A stretch of DNA of 22,764 nt from Fibrobacteraceae bacterium (GTDB lineage Bacteria; Fibrobacterota; Fibrobacteria; Fibrobacterales; Fibrobacteraceae): positions 7,620 to 30,383 of the forward strand of contig JABUUT010000005.1 of assembly GCA_021443045.1 (NCBI GenBank), given 5' to 3'. The notes under the pieces were generated by a model. The model was given only the letters and a program-made list of their open reading frames with translations. It had not been told where the DNA came from and did no database searches. Shown one piece after another: positions 1 through 7,148 of this stretch. Within the stretch, counting starts at the first letter, position 1; each line of letters begins with the position of its first letter. A program made the position numbers and the translations under genes.

Positions 1-94
1 CTGCTATCGCTTGGTTCTTGAACAAATCACTTGACCAAAGCAATTTTTAGAGGTGCCCTGTAAAAGTTTATTGCCGTGAATGTAGATAAAAATG
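1..94. other. Window edge, unassigned
   Basis: No complete gene is visible here. A + strand frame from position 3 stays open to a TAG at 48-50 and another from position 2 to a TGA at 32-34. Either could be the last codons of a gene starting outside the window, but the pieces are too short to identify. I see no convincing terminator hairpin between them and the ligase gene. Confidence 0.4.
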
Positions 95-123
95 GTGACT
101 TTTGTGTTGTAAAATGCTATTTT
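95..123 (+). promoter_or_regulatory. Candidate promoter of the ligase gene
   Basis: GTGACT (95-100, four matches to TTGACA) lies 17 bases before TATTTT (118-123), which is preceded by TG-C, an extended -10 arrangement. Transcription would start about 5 bases before the ATG at 135, giving an almost leaderless mRNA. That would fit the absence of a clear Shine-Dalgarno sequence. Inferred by eye only. Confidence 0.3.
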
Positions 124-134
124 AACCCAAAGAT

Positions 135-1199
135 ATGAGTAAAATAGAAGAACTTGAGGCCCGCATTAAGCAGGCGGCTACCGATTACTATAACGGAAAC
201 GAATCTATTTCCGATGGGGAATACGATATTCTTGTTTCGGAATTGAAGGCTTTGGACCCTCAGAATGCCTTGGCTGGTGGTGGCCTTGCGGCTGCCGACG
301 ATACAGGAAGAAAAAAATACAAGCATGTTCTGATTACCGGCACTCAGGAAAAATGCAAGGATATGATTGAGTTTGAAGCCTGGTTTAAGAACCATGATGC
401 TGTGGAATATATGGTTAATGCCAAGGTGGATGGTGCCGGCGTGGAACTGTTGTACCGAAATGGAAAGTTGGACATGGCTATTTCTCGTGGTGATGGCTTT
501 ACAGGTGAAGATATTACTTTATCTGCAATGAAGTGGAACAACGGGGTTTTGGAGATTCCTGGGTTTGAGGGGTCTATTCGAGGTGAATTTTTGCTTCGTG
601 AAAGTGTGTTTAGGGCCAAGTATTCTTCCAAGATGAGAAATGCCCGGAACGCCAGTGCAGGGCTTGCAAAGAGGTTGGATGGAGAAGGTTCTGAAGATAT
701 GAGTTTTATTGCCTACGATGTTTTGCAGGCTTCTAACTTTAAAACGGAGCGTGAAAAGATGGAGTGGTTGAAGTCGGTGGGCTTTGATGTGCCCGACTGG
801 AAGATGGTGAACTCTGTTGGGGAGGTGGGGGAGTTTAGGGAGTATATTTACAAGAACCGCCAAGAAAAGATTGACTATGGTTGTGACGGGGTGGTGGTAA
901 AACAGAATGTGATTGATTATGAAGACCTGAAAAATCGGACTCCGAAAACCCAGTGTGCCGTAAAGTTTGCACTGGATACGGCTATTACCCGAATTGTGGA
1001 TATTGAGTGGAATTGCTCCGGAGCCTACCTGAGCCCTGTGGCTATTGTGGAGCCTGTGGAATTAAATGAAACCACGGTGAGCCGGGCTTCTTTGGCCAAC
1101 TTGAATAAAATTTTGGAGCTAGGGGTTGAAATTGGAAAAATGGCAAAGATTAGCAAGCACGGCGAAATTATTCCTGCTGTAGATGAGATTGTCGGGTAA
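135..1199 (+). CDS. ligA: NAD+-dependent DNA ligase, N-terminal part (adenylation and OB-fold domains)
   Basis: This 354-residue product matches the catalytic half of bacterial LigA, which seals nicks using NAD+. The order is Ia-like N-terminus (about 1-65), nucleotidyltransferase core with KVDG (97-100, K97 the adenylated lysine), SRGDG and GEDI (118-127), motif III RGEF (149-152), the NARNASAG segment (169-176), motif IV DGVVVK (251-256), motif V AVKF (275-278), and an OB-fold (about 285-354) ending at the GEIIPAVDEIVG stretch. Full-length LigA is about 650-700 residues and continues into a zinc finger; here a TAA stops translation at that boundary, and the next frame resumes in the same phase. 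The usual SLxNAF signature after domain Ia is replaced by TGTQEK, so this is a divergent member. It may act as a two-chain enzyme with the next product, be joined to it by stop readthrough, or be damaged. The ATG is the first in frame; its ribosome-binding site is weak. Confidence 0.85.
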   Translation: MSKIEELEARIKQAATDYYNGNESISDGEYDILVSELKALDPQNALAGGGLAAADDTGRKKYKHVLITGTQEKCKDMIEFEAWFKNHDAVEYMVNAKVDGAGVELLYRNGKLDMAISRGDGFTGEDITLSAMKWNNGVLEIPGFEGSIRGEFLLRESVFRAKYSSKMRNARNASAGLAKRLDGEGSEDMSFIAYDVLQASNFKTEREKMEWLKSVGFDVPDWKMVNSVGEVGEFREYIYKNRQEKIDYGCDGVVVKQNVIDYEDLKNRTPKTQCAVKFALDTAITRIVDIEWNCSGAYLSPVAIVEPVELNETTVSRASLANLNKILELGVEIGKMAKISKHGEIIPAVDEIVG

Positions 1200-1211
1200 C
1201 GGGGGGCAAAA

Positions 1212-2084
1212 ATGATTACTTCGAAAATAGAAAGATTTGCCAACCTGAAAAACCTGAACATTCCTACGGAATGCCCTGTGTGCCGAGGAGACTTGCTCAT
1301 TAACGAAAATGGTTTTATAGAGTGCCTCAATCTGGATTGCAGCCAAAAGCATATCCACAAGTTTAACTGCTTTTTCGCCGGCCTGTCAGTGGATGGAGCG
1401 GGCGATAGCTTTACTTCGGCTCTGGTTCAGGAATGTGGCATAAAGTCTATCGCCATGCTCCTCCGGGTAAAGGATGAAAACCCCAATATATATGTTACTG
1501 CGGCCGGCGGAATAAATGGCGACAAAATTGTAAAGAACTTGAATGGAGCCTTGAAGAGGCCTATTTCGTTGGGCAAATTTCTGAGCTTGTTTGACTTGAA
1601 GGGCTTTGCCGAAAAGAAGCTTTCTGCCTTGGAAAGGTTGAACCTTTTTTCGGATTTTTACTCATACCCTGCCGAAGCCCTTAGGGCGCTGGCCTTGATG
1701 CCGGTGGATTCTTTTGTGGCCCTGGAAATGGAGGGGGTGGTTTCCCCTGAGGTTAAGGAAGGCTTGTTTCTAGAAATTCAGAAGAAACTGGAAGACATGA
1801 TTGAGTCTGTTCCTTTCTTTAACGTGGCCAAGGAAGAGTTGGAACTGGCCAGCAGGCGTTTGGAGGGTATGTCTTTTTGCTTTACGGGAAAAGCGGAGCG
1901 CTCCAGAAAGGAACTGGAATCTATGACGGTGGCTCATGGTGGCTCGGTGAGCGCGGTAAAGAAGGGGCTTACGGCCTTGGTAACCGACGATACGGAAAGT
2001 GGGTCCAGCAAGAACAAGAAGGCTCGGGAACTGGGTATTCCTATTATGACATCTCGAGAATTTATAGACCTTTGCGAAAAGTGA
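1212..2084 (+). CDS. ligA: NAD+-dependent DNA ligase, C-terminal part (zinc finger, HhH region, BRCT)
   Basis: The 290-residue product begins where the previous one ends in the LigA domain order. A four-cysteine zinc finger (C21, C24, C38, C43) is followed by a region corresponding to the helix-hairpin-helix domain (about 55-205) and a C-terminal BRCT domain (about 215-290, with SFCFTGK and the GG of AHGG). Zinc finger and HhH grip nicked DNA in LigA; BRCT aids binding. The first half of the HhH region fits the family poorly. The frame is the same as the upstream ORF: TAA, then CGG GGG GCA AAA, then ATG, so one nonsense codon separates them. A G-run at 1201-1206 could serve as a poor ribosome-binding site, or translation could restart after termination. 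Alone it has no catalytic residues. Confidence 0.8.
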   Translation: MITSKIERFANLKNLNIPTECPVCRGDLLINENGFIECLNLDCSQKHIHKFNCFFAGLSVDGAGDSFTSALVQECGIKSIAMLLRVKDENPNIYVTAAGGINGDKIVKNLNGALKRPISLGKFLSLFDLKGFAEKKLSALERLNLFSDFYSYPAEALRALALMPVDSFVALEMEGVVSPEVKEGLFLEIQKKLEDMIESVPFFNVAKEELELASRRLEGMSFCFTGKAERSRKELESMTVAHGGSVSAVKKGLTALVTDDTESGSSKNKKARELGIPIMTSREFIDLCEK

Positions 2085-2310
2085 TGCGTAATCTAACTTG
2101 TTGATTTATAAGGAGTTAGCCTTGCTTTTTGCTCTACTGCTATGGGGGCTGCCTAGTCTTGTTGGGGTTTACCTGGTTTTTGTTCTAGGATAATTGTGGG
2201 GGCCTTGTTTTACGAGGGCTCTCATTTTTCTACATTTGACCCGCAATGTGTTGGATTTCCGTTTTAGGGGATGCAACATTTTGAGTTTGTTTTACATAAG
2301 GAACCCTCTA
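2085..2310 (+). other. Leader between the ligase and nuoB
   Basis: These 226 bases occupy the place where nuoA usually sits, but no frame encodes a NuoA-like protein. The only coding signal is the micro-ORF at 2122-2193. GATAAT at 2189-2194 resembles a -10 box without a well-spaced -35. TTGACC at 2236-2241 resembles a -35 without a good -10. The nuo promoter probably lies in this stretch but cannot be fixed by eye. AAGGA at 2298-2302 is the nuoB ribosome-binding site. Confidence 0.5.
2122..2193 (+). CDS. Candidate 23-residue hydrophobic micropeptide
   Basis: A TTG codon at 2122 sits six bases after a strong Shine-Dalgarno-like AAGGAG (2110-2115) and opens 23 codons before TAA. The product begins MLFALLLWGL and ends VYLVFVLG, with no charged residue, long enough for one membrane helix. 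It lies directly upstream of nuoB in the slot of nuoA but shows none of the NuoA signature residues. It could be a small membrane peptide, a translated leader, a decayed remnant of a membrane gene, or chance. All nuo genes start with ATG, which counts against it. Confidence 0.25.
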   Translation: MLFALLLWGLPSLVGVYLVFVLG

Positions 2311-2946
2311 ATGAACACTGAGGAAAAAACAGGCAATTTCATTACTACGTCCCTAGACTTTATAGTCAACTGGGGGCGTACCAATTCTCTGTGGCCGTTC
2401 CCCTACGGTACGGCTTGTTGTGCTATTGAATTTATGAGTACGGAAGTGGGCCGCTACGACTTGTCCCGTATTGGTTCTGAATATGTTCGCTTTACGGCTC
2501 GTCAGTCTGATGTTTTGTTGGTGGCGGGTACTATTACCTACAAACAGGCTCCTATTTTAAAGCGCATCTACGAACAGATGGCTGAACCTCGCTGGGTTAT
2601 TGCCATGGGTGCCTGTGCCTCTTCTGGTGGCTTTTACGACTGCTACTGCACGGTACCTGGTATAGACCATATTATTCCAGTGGATGTGTACATTGGAGGC
2701 TGCCCCAGCCGCCCTGAAGCTTTCTTTGACGCCATGTTTGACTTGCAGAACAAGATTAAGGACGAGTCTTACATGAAGCAGCGTGCTGAACGGGTTAAGG
2801 AACAATTGGAAATGATTAAGGCCAAGACGGCTGAGGCTACGGCCAACGCCAAGGAATTGGCTCACGAAAAAGTGGTAGACTTTAGGGACTACATGGCCGA
2901 GAAGGAACGTAAATTGGCCAAGAAAGTTCAGGTTTGGAAGGAGTAA
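2311..2946 (+). CDS. nuoB: NADH-quinone oxidoreductase subunit B (NuoB)
   Basis: NuoB carries the terminal 4Fe-4S cluster N2 that passes electrons to quinone at the junction of the peripheral and membrane arms. The N2 ligands are visible: adjacent C36-C37 in GTACCAIEF, C102 in GACASSGG and C131 in GGCPSRPEA, with the family's usual spacing. The product is 211 residues, at the long end for NuoB: after about residue 147 comes a charged, helical tail of about 65 residues rich in Lys, Glu and Ala, probably a coiled coil. ATG at 2311 was chosen because AAGGA stands at 2298-2302 and family similarity begins right after it; the frame stays open upstream to a TTG at 2194, but that extension resembles nothing. 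It is the first identifiable gene of the operon, and nuoC follows after 3 bases. Confidence 0.95.
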   Translation: MNTEEKTGNFITTSLDFIVNWGRTNSLWPFPYGTACCAIEFMSTEVGRYDLSRIGSEYVRFTARQSDVLLVAGTITYKQAPILKRIYEQMAEPRWVIAMGACASSGGFYDCYCTVPGIDHIIPVDVYIGGCPSRPEAFFDAMFDLQNKIKDESYMKQRAERVKEQLEMIKAKTAEATANAKELAHEKVVDFRDYMAEKERKLAKKVQVWKE

Positions 2947-2949
2947 AAG

Positions 2950-3573
2950 ATGGAAAGCATGGAATCTTTATTCCCTGTCCTGGAGTCCAAGTTCGGTGTC
3001 AATCGGGATGCCAGGGACAAATGGGGCCTTACGGTTGTTGTTAGTGCCGATAATCTTCATGGCTTGGTGGAATTTTTAAAGAACGACTCCGCTACCCAGT
3101 TTGACATGCTGGTGGATATTGCTGGCATCGACTACCTGGGGTACAGGAGCGCCCTTAGCGAACGGGAACATGAGGGCCCCCGCTTTGCAGTTAAGTACAA
3201 CTTTAAGAGCATGAAAAATCCAGGACACCGCATGAGCGTTAAGGTTCTGGTTTCTGAAGATAGTCTGAGTGTGCCTACCATTTCGGATTTGTTCGAAATT
3301 GCCAACTGGCAGGAACGGGAAGTTTGGGATCAGTATGGCATTGTGTTCAAGGGGCATCCCGACCTTCGCCGCCTGCTGAACCATGTGGAATTTGTAGGGC
3401 ATCCTCTTCGCAAGGACTACCCTCAGCAGAAGCGTCAGTGGCTTTCTACAAATGATTTTTTGCTTCCTGCATTGGAAGCCCGCCTAGAAACTCTGGGTTA
3501 CAGAGTTATTGAACGCTCTAAAGAAGTTGAACCAAACCCAGATGAATTTTTGGAAGGGAGCATCAAAGAATGA
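2950..3573 (+). CDS. nuoC: NADH-quinone oxidoreductase subunit C (NuoC)
   Basis: NuoC is the 30-kDa peripheral-arm subunit that packs against NuoD and NuoB; it binds no cofactor. The signature region is clear: WQEREVWDQYGIVFKGHP (120-137), then DLRRLL and GHPLRKDYP (150-158). At 207 residues it has the normal size of a separate NuoC, not the NuoCD fusion found in enterobacteria. The Shine-Dalgarno AAGGAG overlaps the last codons of nuoB. Its stop overlaps the nuoD start (ATGA), so translation of the two is probably coupled. Confidence 0.95.
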   Translation: MESMESLFPVLESKFGVNRDARDKWGLTVVVSADNLHGLVEFLKNDSATQFDMLVDIAGIDYLGYRSALSEREHEGPRFAVKYNFKSMKNPGHRMSVKVLVSEDSLSVPTISDLFEIANWQEREVWDQYGIVFKGHPDLRRLLNHVEFVGHPLRKDYPQQKRQWLSTNDFLLPALEARLETLGYRVIERSKEVEPNPDEFLEGSIKE

Positions 3574-4763
3574 TAGTCTTGGATAAAGATGGCGAAAAGC
3601 TGAACTTGATGCCTTTGAATGTGGGGCCATCCCACCCGGCTACCCACGGTTGCCTTCGTTTTTTGGCTGCCTTGGACGGTGAAACCATTGTGGCTAGCGT
3701 CGAAGAAATTGGATACCTCCACCGTGGCTTTGAAAAAATGGTGGAGAGGGGCACCTGGCAGCAGGTGATTCCTTATACCGACCGATTGAACTACTGCTCT
3801 GCAATTATGAACAACATTGCGTTCTGCCGTGCGGTTGAAGAAATGTACGGCATTGAAATTCCTGAACGCACCAAGGTTCTTCGCGTGATTGTGAACGAAC
3901 TTTCTCGAATTAACGACCACTTTGTTTGTGTGGCTGCTGCCTCCCAGGATTTGGGTGGCACCACGGCCTTTATGTATTGCTTTAATCCTCGCGAAATGAT
4001 TATGTGCATTTGGGAAAAGCTTACGGGGGCTCGTTTGACCAACAGTTTCTCTCGCATTGGTGGCCTGTACCGCGATAGTTACGATGGTTTTGAAAAAGAC
4101 GTTTTGGAAGCTTTGGACGCTACTGAAGTGGCTCTTAAAGATTGGCATGCCTGCATGGACCGCAACCGCATCTTTTTGGACCGTACCGTGGGTGTTGGTA
4201 AAATTTCTCAGGAAAAGGCTATTTCTTACGGATGGACTGGCCCTTGCCTTAGAGCCACTGGCGTTGCAAGTGATTTACGCAAGGATGAACCCTACTACGA
4301 CTACGAAACCTACGACTGGGAAGTGGTTACCGGTACCGAAGGCGATGTGAACGACCGCCTGCAGGTTCGCATGGCCGAAATTGAGGAATCTGTGAAGATT
4401 GTTCGCCAGGCTCTAAAGCGCCTCTCTCCTGGCCCTGTGGATATTGTAGACCCTCGCATTCGCATTCCTTCTCACAAGTTGGCCTACCAAGACATGGAAG
4501 CCTTGATTGGTCGCTTTAAGGGTGTGTACGAAGGTATCCGTGTTCCTGAAGGGGAACACTACTGTGGCTCCGAAGTGGCTAACGGCGAACTAGGCTTTAC
4601 CATTGTTTCTAGTGGTTCTGGACACCCATGGCGCATTAAGGTGCGCCCACCTTGCTTTACCCAGTTTGCGGCATTCCACGACTTGGTGGAAGGTACTCAA
4701 CTGGCCGATTCCATGGCTACCCTTTCTAGCCTTAACATTATTGCTGGAGAACTTGACCGATGA
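3570..4763 (+). CDS. nuoD: NADH-quinone oxidoreductase subunit D (NuoD)
   Basis: NuoD is the 49-kDa subunit that forms the quinone-binding pocket with NuoB. Visible marks are the N-terminal GPSHPATHG (19-27), whose second histidine (H26) and the tyrosine in YTDRLNY (Y75) correspond to the conserved quinone-headgroup residues of the family. Others are GYLHRGFEK (48-56) and the C-terminal end SLNIIAGELDR, close to the canonical GEVDR terminus. Length (397) is normal. It shares 4 bases with nuoC and 4 with nuoE (ATGA at both ends). Like all NuoD proteins it is related to the large subunit of NiFe hydrogenases but lacks the nickel-binding cysteine pairs. Confidence 0.95.
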   Translation: MIVLDKDGEKLNLMPLNVGPSHPATHGCLRFLAALDGETIVASVEEIGYLHRGFEKMVERGTWQQVIPYTDRLNYCSAIMNNIAFCRAVEEMYGIEIPERTKVLRVIVNELSRINDHFVCVAAASQDLGGTTAFMYCFNPREMIMCIWEKLTGARLTNSFSRIGGLYRDSYDGFEKDVLEALDATEVALKDWHACMDRNRIFLDRTVGVGKISQEKAISYGWTGPCLRATGVASDLRKDEPYYDYETYDWEVVTGTEGDVNDRLQVRMAEIEESVKIVRQALKRLSPGPVDIVDPRIRIPSHKLAYQDMEALIGRFKGVYEGIRVPEGEHYCGSEVANGELGFTIVSSGSGHPWRIKVRPPCFTQFAAFHDLVEGTQLADSMATLSSLNIIAGELDR

Positions 4764-5833
4764 GAAATCATATTCAAGGCGCAGTGCAATTTGTTGCCAA
4801 CAACCGTTTAAAGTTCGACCGTCCGGCACAGCCTATTGAGGCCCTTCCGGATCCGGCCCAGTCTTTGGGCCATGTTCATAAAGCTGTTGCCCAGCCTAGT
4901 GCCAAGGAAGTTCTGGATAAACTTTCCACCCCAGAGGTAAAGGCCCGCTGTGCCGACCTTTTGAGCCGTTACCCCGTGCCTCAGGGTGCCTTGCTTGAAG
5001 TTCTCTGGGTTGCCCAGGGTGTTCTGGGGTGGTGCCCCCGGGAAGCCATTCGCTGGGCTGCAAATGTTTGCAGTTGTGCTCCGGCCCATGCACTTGGTGT
5101 GGCAACGTTCTACACCATGTACAAGCACGCTCCCACGGGACGATTTTTGTTGCAGTTCTGCCGCAACATCAGTTGCTCTATTAAGGGGGCTGCACCTCTG
5201 ATCAAATATGTGGAAAAGTCCTTGGGCATCAAGAGTGGCGAGACTACTCCCGATGGGCTTTTCACCATACTCCAGGTGGAATGCCTGGGCGCCTGCGGCA
5301 ATGGCCCGGTAATGCTGGTGAATGACGAGTTTGCAACGGATGTTGAAAACGGCCAACTGACCTTGAAGGTGGGCTCCCACCTGACCGAAGAAAGCATTGA
5401 CCGCATTCTCAAGTGGTGCTATGCCCGTGAAGAAAAGTTCCCTAAGGGTGAGCCGGTTCGCGATGTGCTGGGCGGCGAGGTGAAGGGCCATGGTGGCCAC
5501 CCTGGTGCCCCTGGTGCAAAGGCCCAGCTGCAATCTAGCGATTATGCTCCTGTGAGCCCCGTGCTTAATGTAAAGGCCGAAGTGGATGCAAATGGCGCCA
5601 CCCTCACTTGGAAGGCGGCTCCCGAATTTACCAAGCTTGTTGTTGAAAAGAAAAACGGCGCCTCTTGGGCATCCGTGGGCGAACCTGGTGTTAAGGACAA
5701 GTCCTTTGTGGATGCAAAGGGCAAGGTAGGTGATGTCTACCGTATGATTTCCACCACTGGTGAACGGGTGGCTAAACCTTCTAAGGAAGCTACCGCAACC
5801 CAAAAGCCTGAACCTGTAGAGAAGGCGGTTTAA
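4760..5833 (+). CDS. nuoE: NADH-quinone oxidoreductase subunit E (NuoE) with C-terminal Fn3-like extension
   Basis: NuoE is the thioredoxin-like 24-kDa subunit of the NADH input module and holds the 2Fe-2S cluster N1a. Cluster ligands appear as C134-x4-C139 and C175-x3-C179 (CLGACGNGP). Typical NuoE is about 160-180 residues; this one has 357. An N-terminal extension of about 45 residues precedes the conserved domain (about 46-225). After it come a Gly/His/Pro/Ala-rich linker (about 238-255) and an about 75-residue module (266-340) whose pattern (ATLTWKA, VVEKKNGASW, GDVYRMIS) resembles a fibronectin type III or similar beta-sandwich domain. The protein ends in a Lys/Glu/Pro/Thr-rich tail. 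The frame is continuous, so the extension is a real fusion. Fn3 assignment is by pattern only. Start overlaps nuoD by 4 bases; nuoF starts 2 bases after the stop. Confidence 0.92.
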   Translation: MRNHIQGAVQFVANNRLKFDRPAQPIEALPDPAQSLGHVHKAVAQPSAKEVLDKLSTPEVKARCADLLSRYPVPQGALLEVLWVAQGVLGWCPREAIRWAANVCSCAPAHALGVATFYTMYKHAPTGRFLLQFCRNISCSIKGAAPLIKYVEKSLGIKSGETTPDGLFTILQVECLGACGNGPVMLVNDEFATDVENGQLTLKVGSHLTEESIDRILKWCYAREEKFPKGEPVRDVLGGEVKGHGGHPGAPGAKAQLQSSDYAPVSPVLNVKAEVDANGATLTWKAAPEFTKLVVEKKNGASWASVGEPGVKDKSFVDAKGKVGDVYRMISTTGERVAKPSKEATATQKPEPVEKAV

Positions 5834-5835
5834 CT

Positions 5836-7143
5836 ATGGCAGAATGCGTAAAAGTTTGTACAGGAAATTTTGGCAAGGGTGCCCAGGATATTGAAGTTTA
5901 CAAGAAACTGGGTGGCTACGGCGATGCCTTGAAGCGTGTTTTTGAAATGTCTCAGTTTGAGCTCATCGACTACGTACAACGTAGCAACCTTCGAGGCCGT
6001 GGCGGTGCTGGTTTCCCCACAGGCATGAAGTGGAGTTTTGTGCCACGTAATTCTGGTAAGCCTGTGTACATTGTGGTAAACGCTGACGAAGGCGAAGGCG
6101 GTACTTTTAAGGACCACTTCCTTATGATGGAAGACCCACACCGCTTAATTGAAGGCCTCATTATTGCGGCTTGGGCTTTGGGAACACGCACGGCATACAT
6201 CTACTGCCGCGGCGAATTTTTGCCTTGCATCGAAAGTCTCAACAAGGCTTTGAACCAGGCCTACGCTGCAGGTTACCTGGGTGAAAATATCATGGGCACC
6301 AAGTTCAGCCTGGACATTTTTGTTCATCGTGGTGCTGGCGCCTATATTTGCGGTGAAGAAACGGCCCTTATCAACTCTTTGGAAGGGCAAAAGGGACAGC
6401 CCCGCCTAAAGCCTCCTTTTCCAGCGGTGAGTGGGGCTTGGAAGAGCCCTACCTGTGTGAACAACGTGGAAACCATTATGGCGCTCCCTTGGATTTTGCA
6501 GCATGAACCTGAAGAATATGCCAAAATGGGTACACCCCGTGCTGGCGGAACCAAGGTGTTCTGCATTTCTGGTGATGTGAAGAATCCTGGAGTGTACGAG
6601 GCTCCTTTGGGAACGCCCATGATGACCATGATTAATGAATATGCCGGTGGCGTTGTAGGTGGAAAATTAAAGGCGGTTCTGCCTGGCGGATCCTCTTGTG
6701 CTCCCCTAAATGCCGAAGAAGCCGCTGTGGCCACTATGGACTATGAATGCCTTGCATCCATGAAGACCATGTTCGGTTCCGGCGCCATGATTGTGATTAA
6801 CGATACCCACAACATGGTGGACCTTTTGAATGTGCTGGGTAACTTCTACAGCCACGAATCCTGTGGCCAGTGCACGCCCTGCCGTGAGGGTACCGGTCTT
6901 TTACACCGTATCTTGAATCTTATTGTGGATGGCAAGGGTCACGACGGTGATGTGGAACTGATGCAGAGCCTTTGTGGTGGCTTTGGGGGTGTTACCATTT
7001 GCCCTCTGTCTATTTCTCTGGGTGGTCCTGTAAGTTCTTATACGGCCAAGTTCCGTAAAGACTTTGATGAATACATTGCAAAGAATCCGGATCATGCAAA
7101 ACCCCGTGTTCAAGAAACCTATCGTCCTGGAATTTTCTGGTAA
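5836..7143 (+). CDS. nuoF: NADH-quinone oxidoreductase subunit F (NuoF)
   Basis: NuoF binds FMN, oxidises NADH and carries 4Fe-4S cluster N3. The glycine-rich nucleotide-binding motif RGRGGAGFPTGMKW spans 53-66, the second nucleotide-binding segment GAGAYICGEETALINSLEG is at 167-185, and the cluster ligands are C343, C346 and C349 in ESCGQCTPCREGT plus C389 in TICP. Length (435) is normal. The family motif NADEGEPGTFKD reads NADEGEGGTFKD (82-93), a Pro-to-Gly change next to the FMN/NADH pocket. It follows nuoE by 2 bases and precedes nuoG by 5. Confidence 0.96.
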   Translation: MAECVKVCTGNFGKGAQDIEVYKKLGGYGDALKRVFEMSQFELIDYVQRSNLRGRGGAGFPTGMKWSFVPRNSGKPVYIVVNADEGEGGTFKDHFLMMEDPHRLIEGLIIAAWALGTRTAYIYCRGEFLPCIESLNKALNQAYAAGYLGENIMGTKFSLDIFVHRGAGAYICGEETALINSLEGQKGQPRLKPPFPAVSGAWKSPTCVNNVETIMALPWILQHEPEEYAKMGTPRAGGTKVFCISGDVKNPGVYEAPLGTPMMTMINEYAGGVVGGKLKAVLPGGSSCAPLNAEEAAVATMDYECLASMKTMFGSGAMIVINDTHNMVDLLNVLGNFYSHESCGQCTPCREGTGLLHRILNLIVDGKGHDGDVELMQSLCGGFGGVTICPLSISLGGPVSSYTAKFRKDFDEYIAKNPDHAKPRVQETYRPGIFW

Positions 7144-7148
7144 AAATC

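Noticed and set aside
2202..2230. Possible terminator after the ligase (GCCTT pairing with AGGGC before a T-run)
   Set aside because: Only five pairs including a wobble with an 8-base loop; too weak to call.
2236..2241. TTGACC as -35 of a nuo promoter
   Set aside because: No -10-like sequence stands 16-18 bases downstream.
2194..2310. N-terminal extension of NuoB from a TTG
   Set aside because: The extra 39 residues match nothing in NuoB, the TTG has no ribosome-binding site, and ATG 2311 has AAGGA at good distance.
4808..5803. Long open frame (331 codons) on the minus strand across nuoE
   Set aside because: It is antisense to a gene with clear cluster-binding motifs, and its sequence resembles no protein family. 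Such frames result from the codon bias of the real gene.
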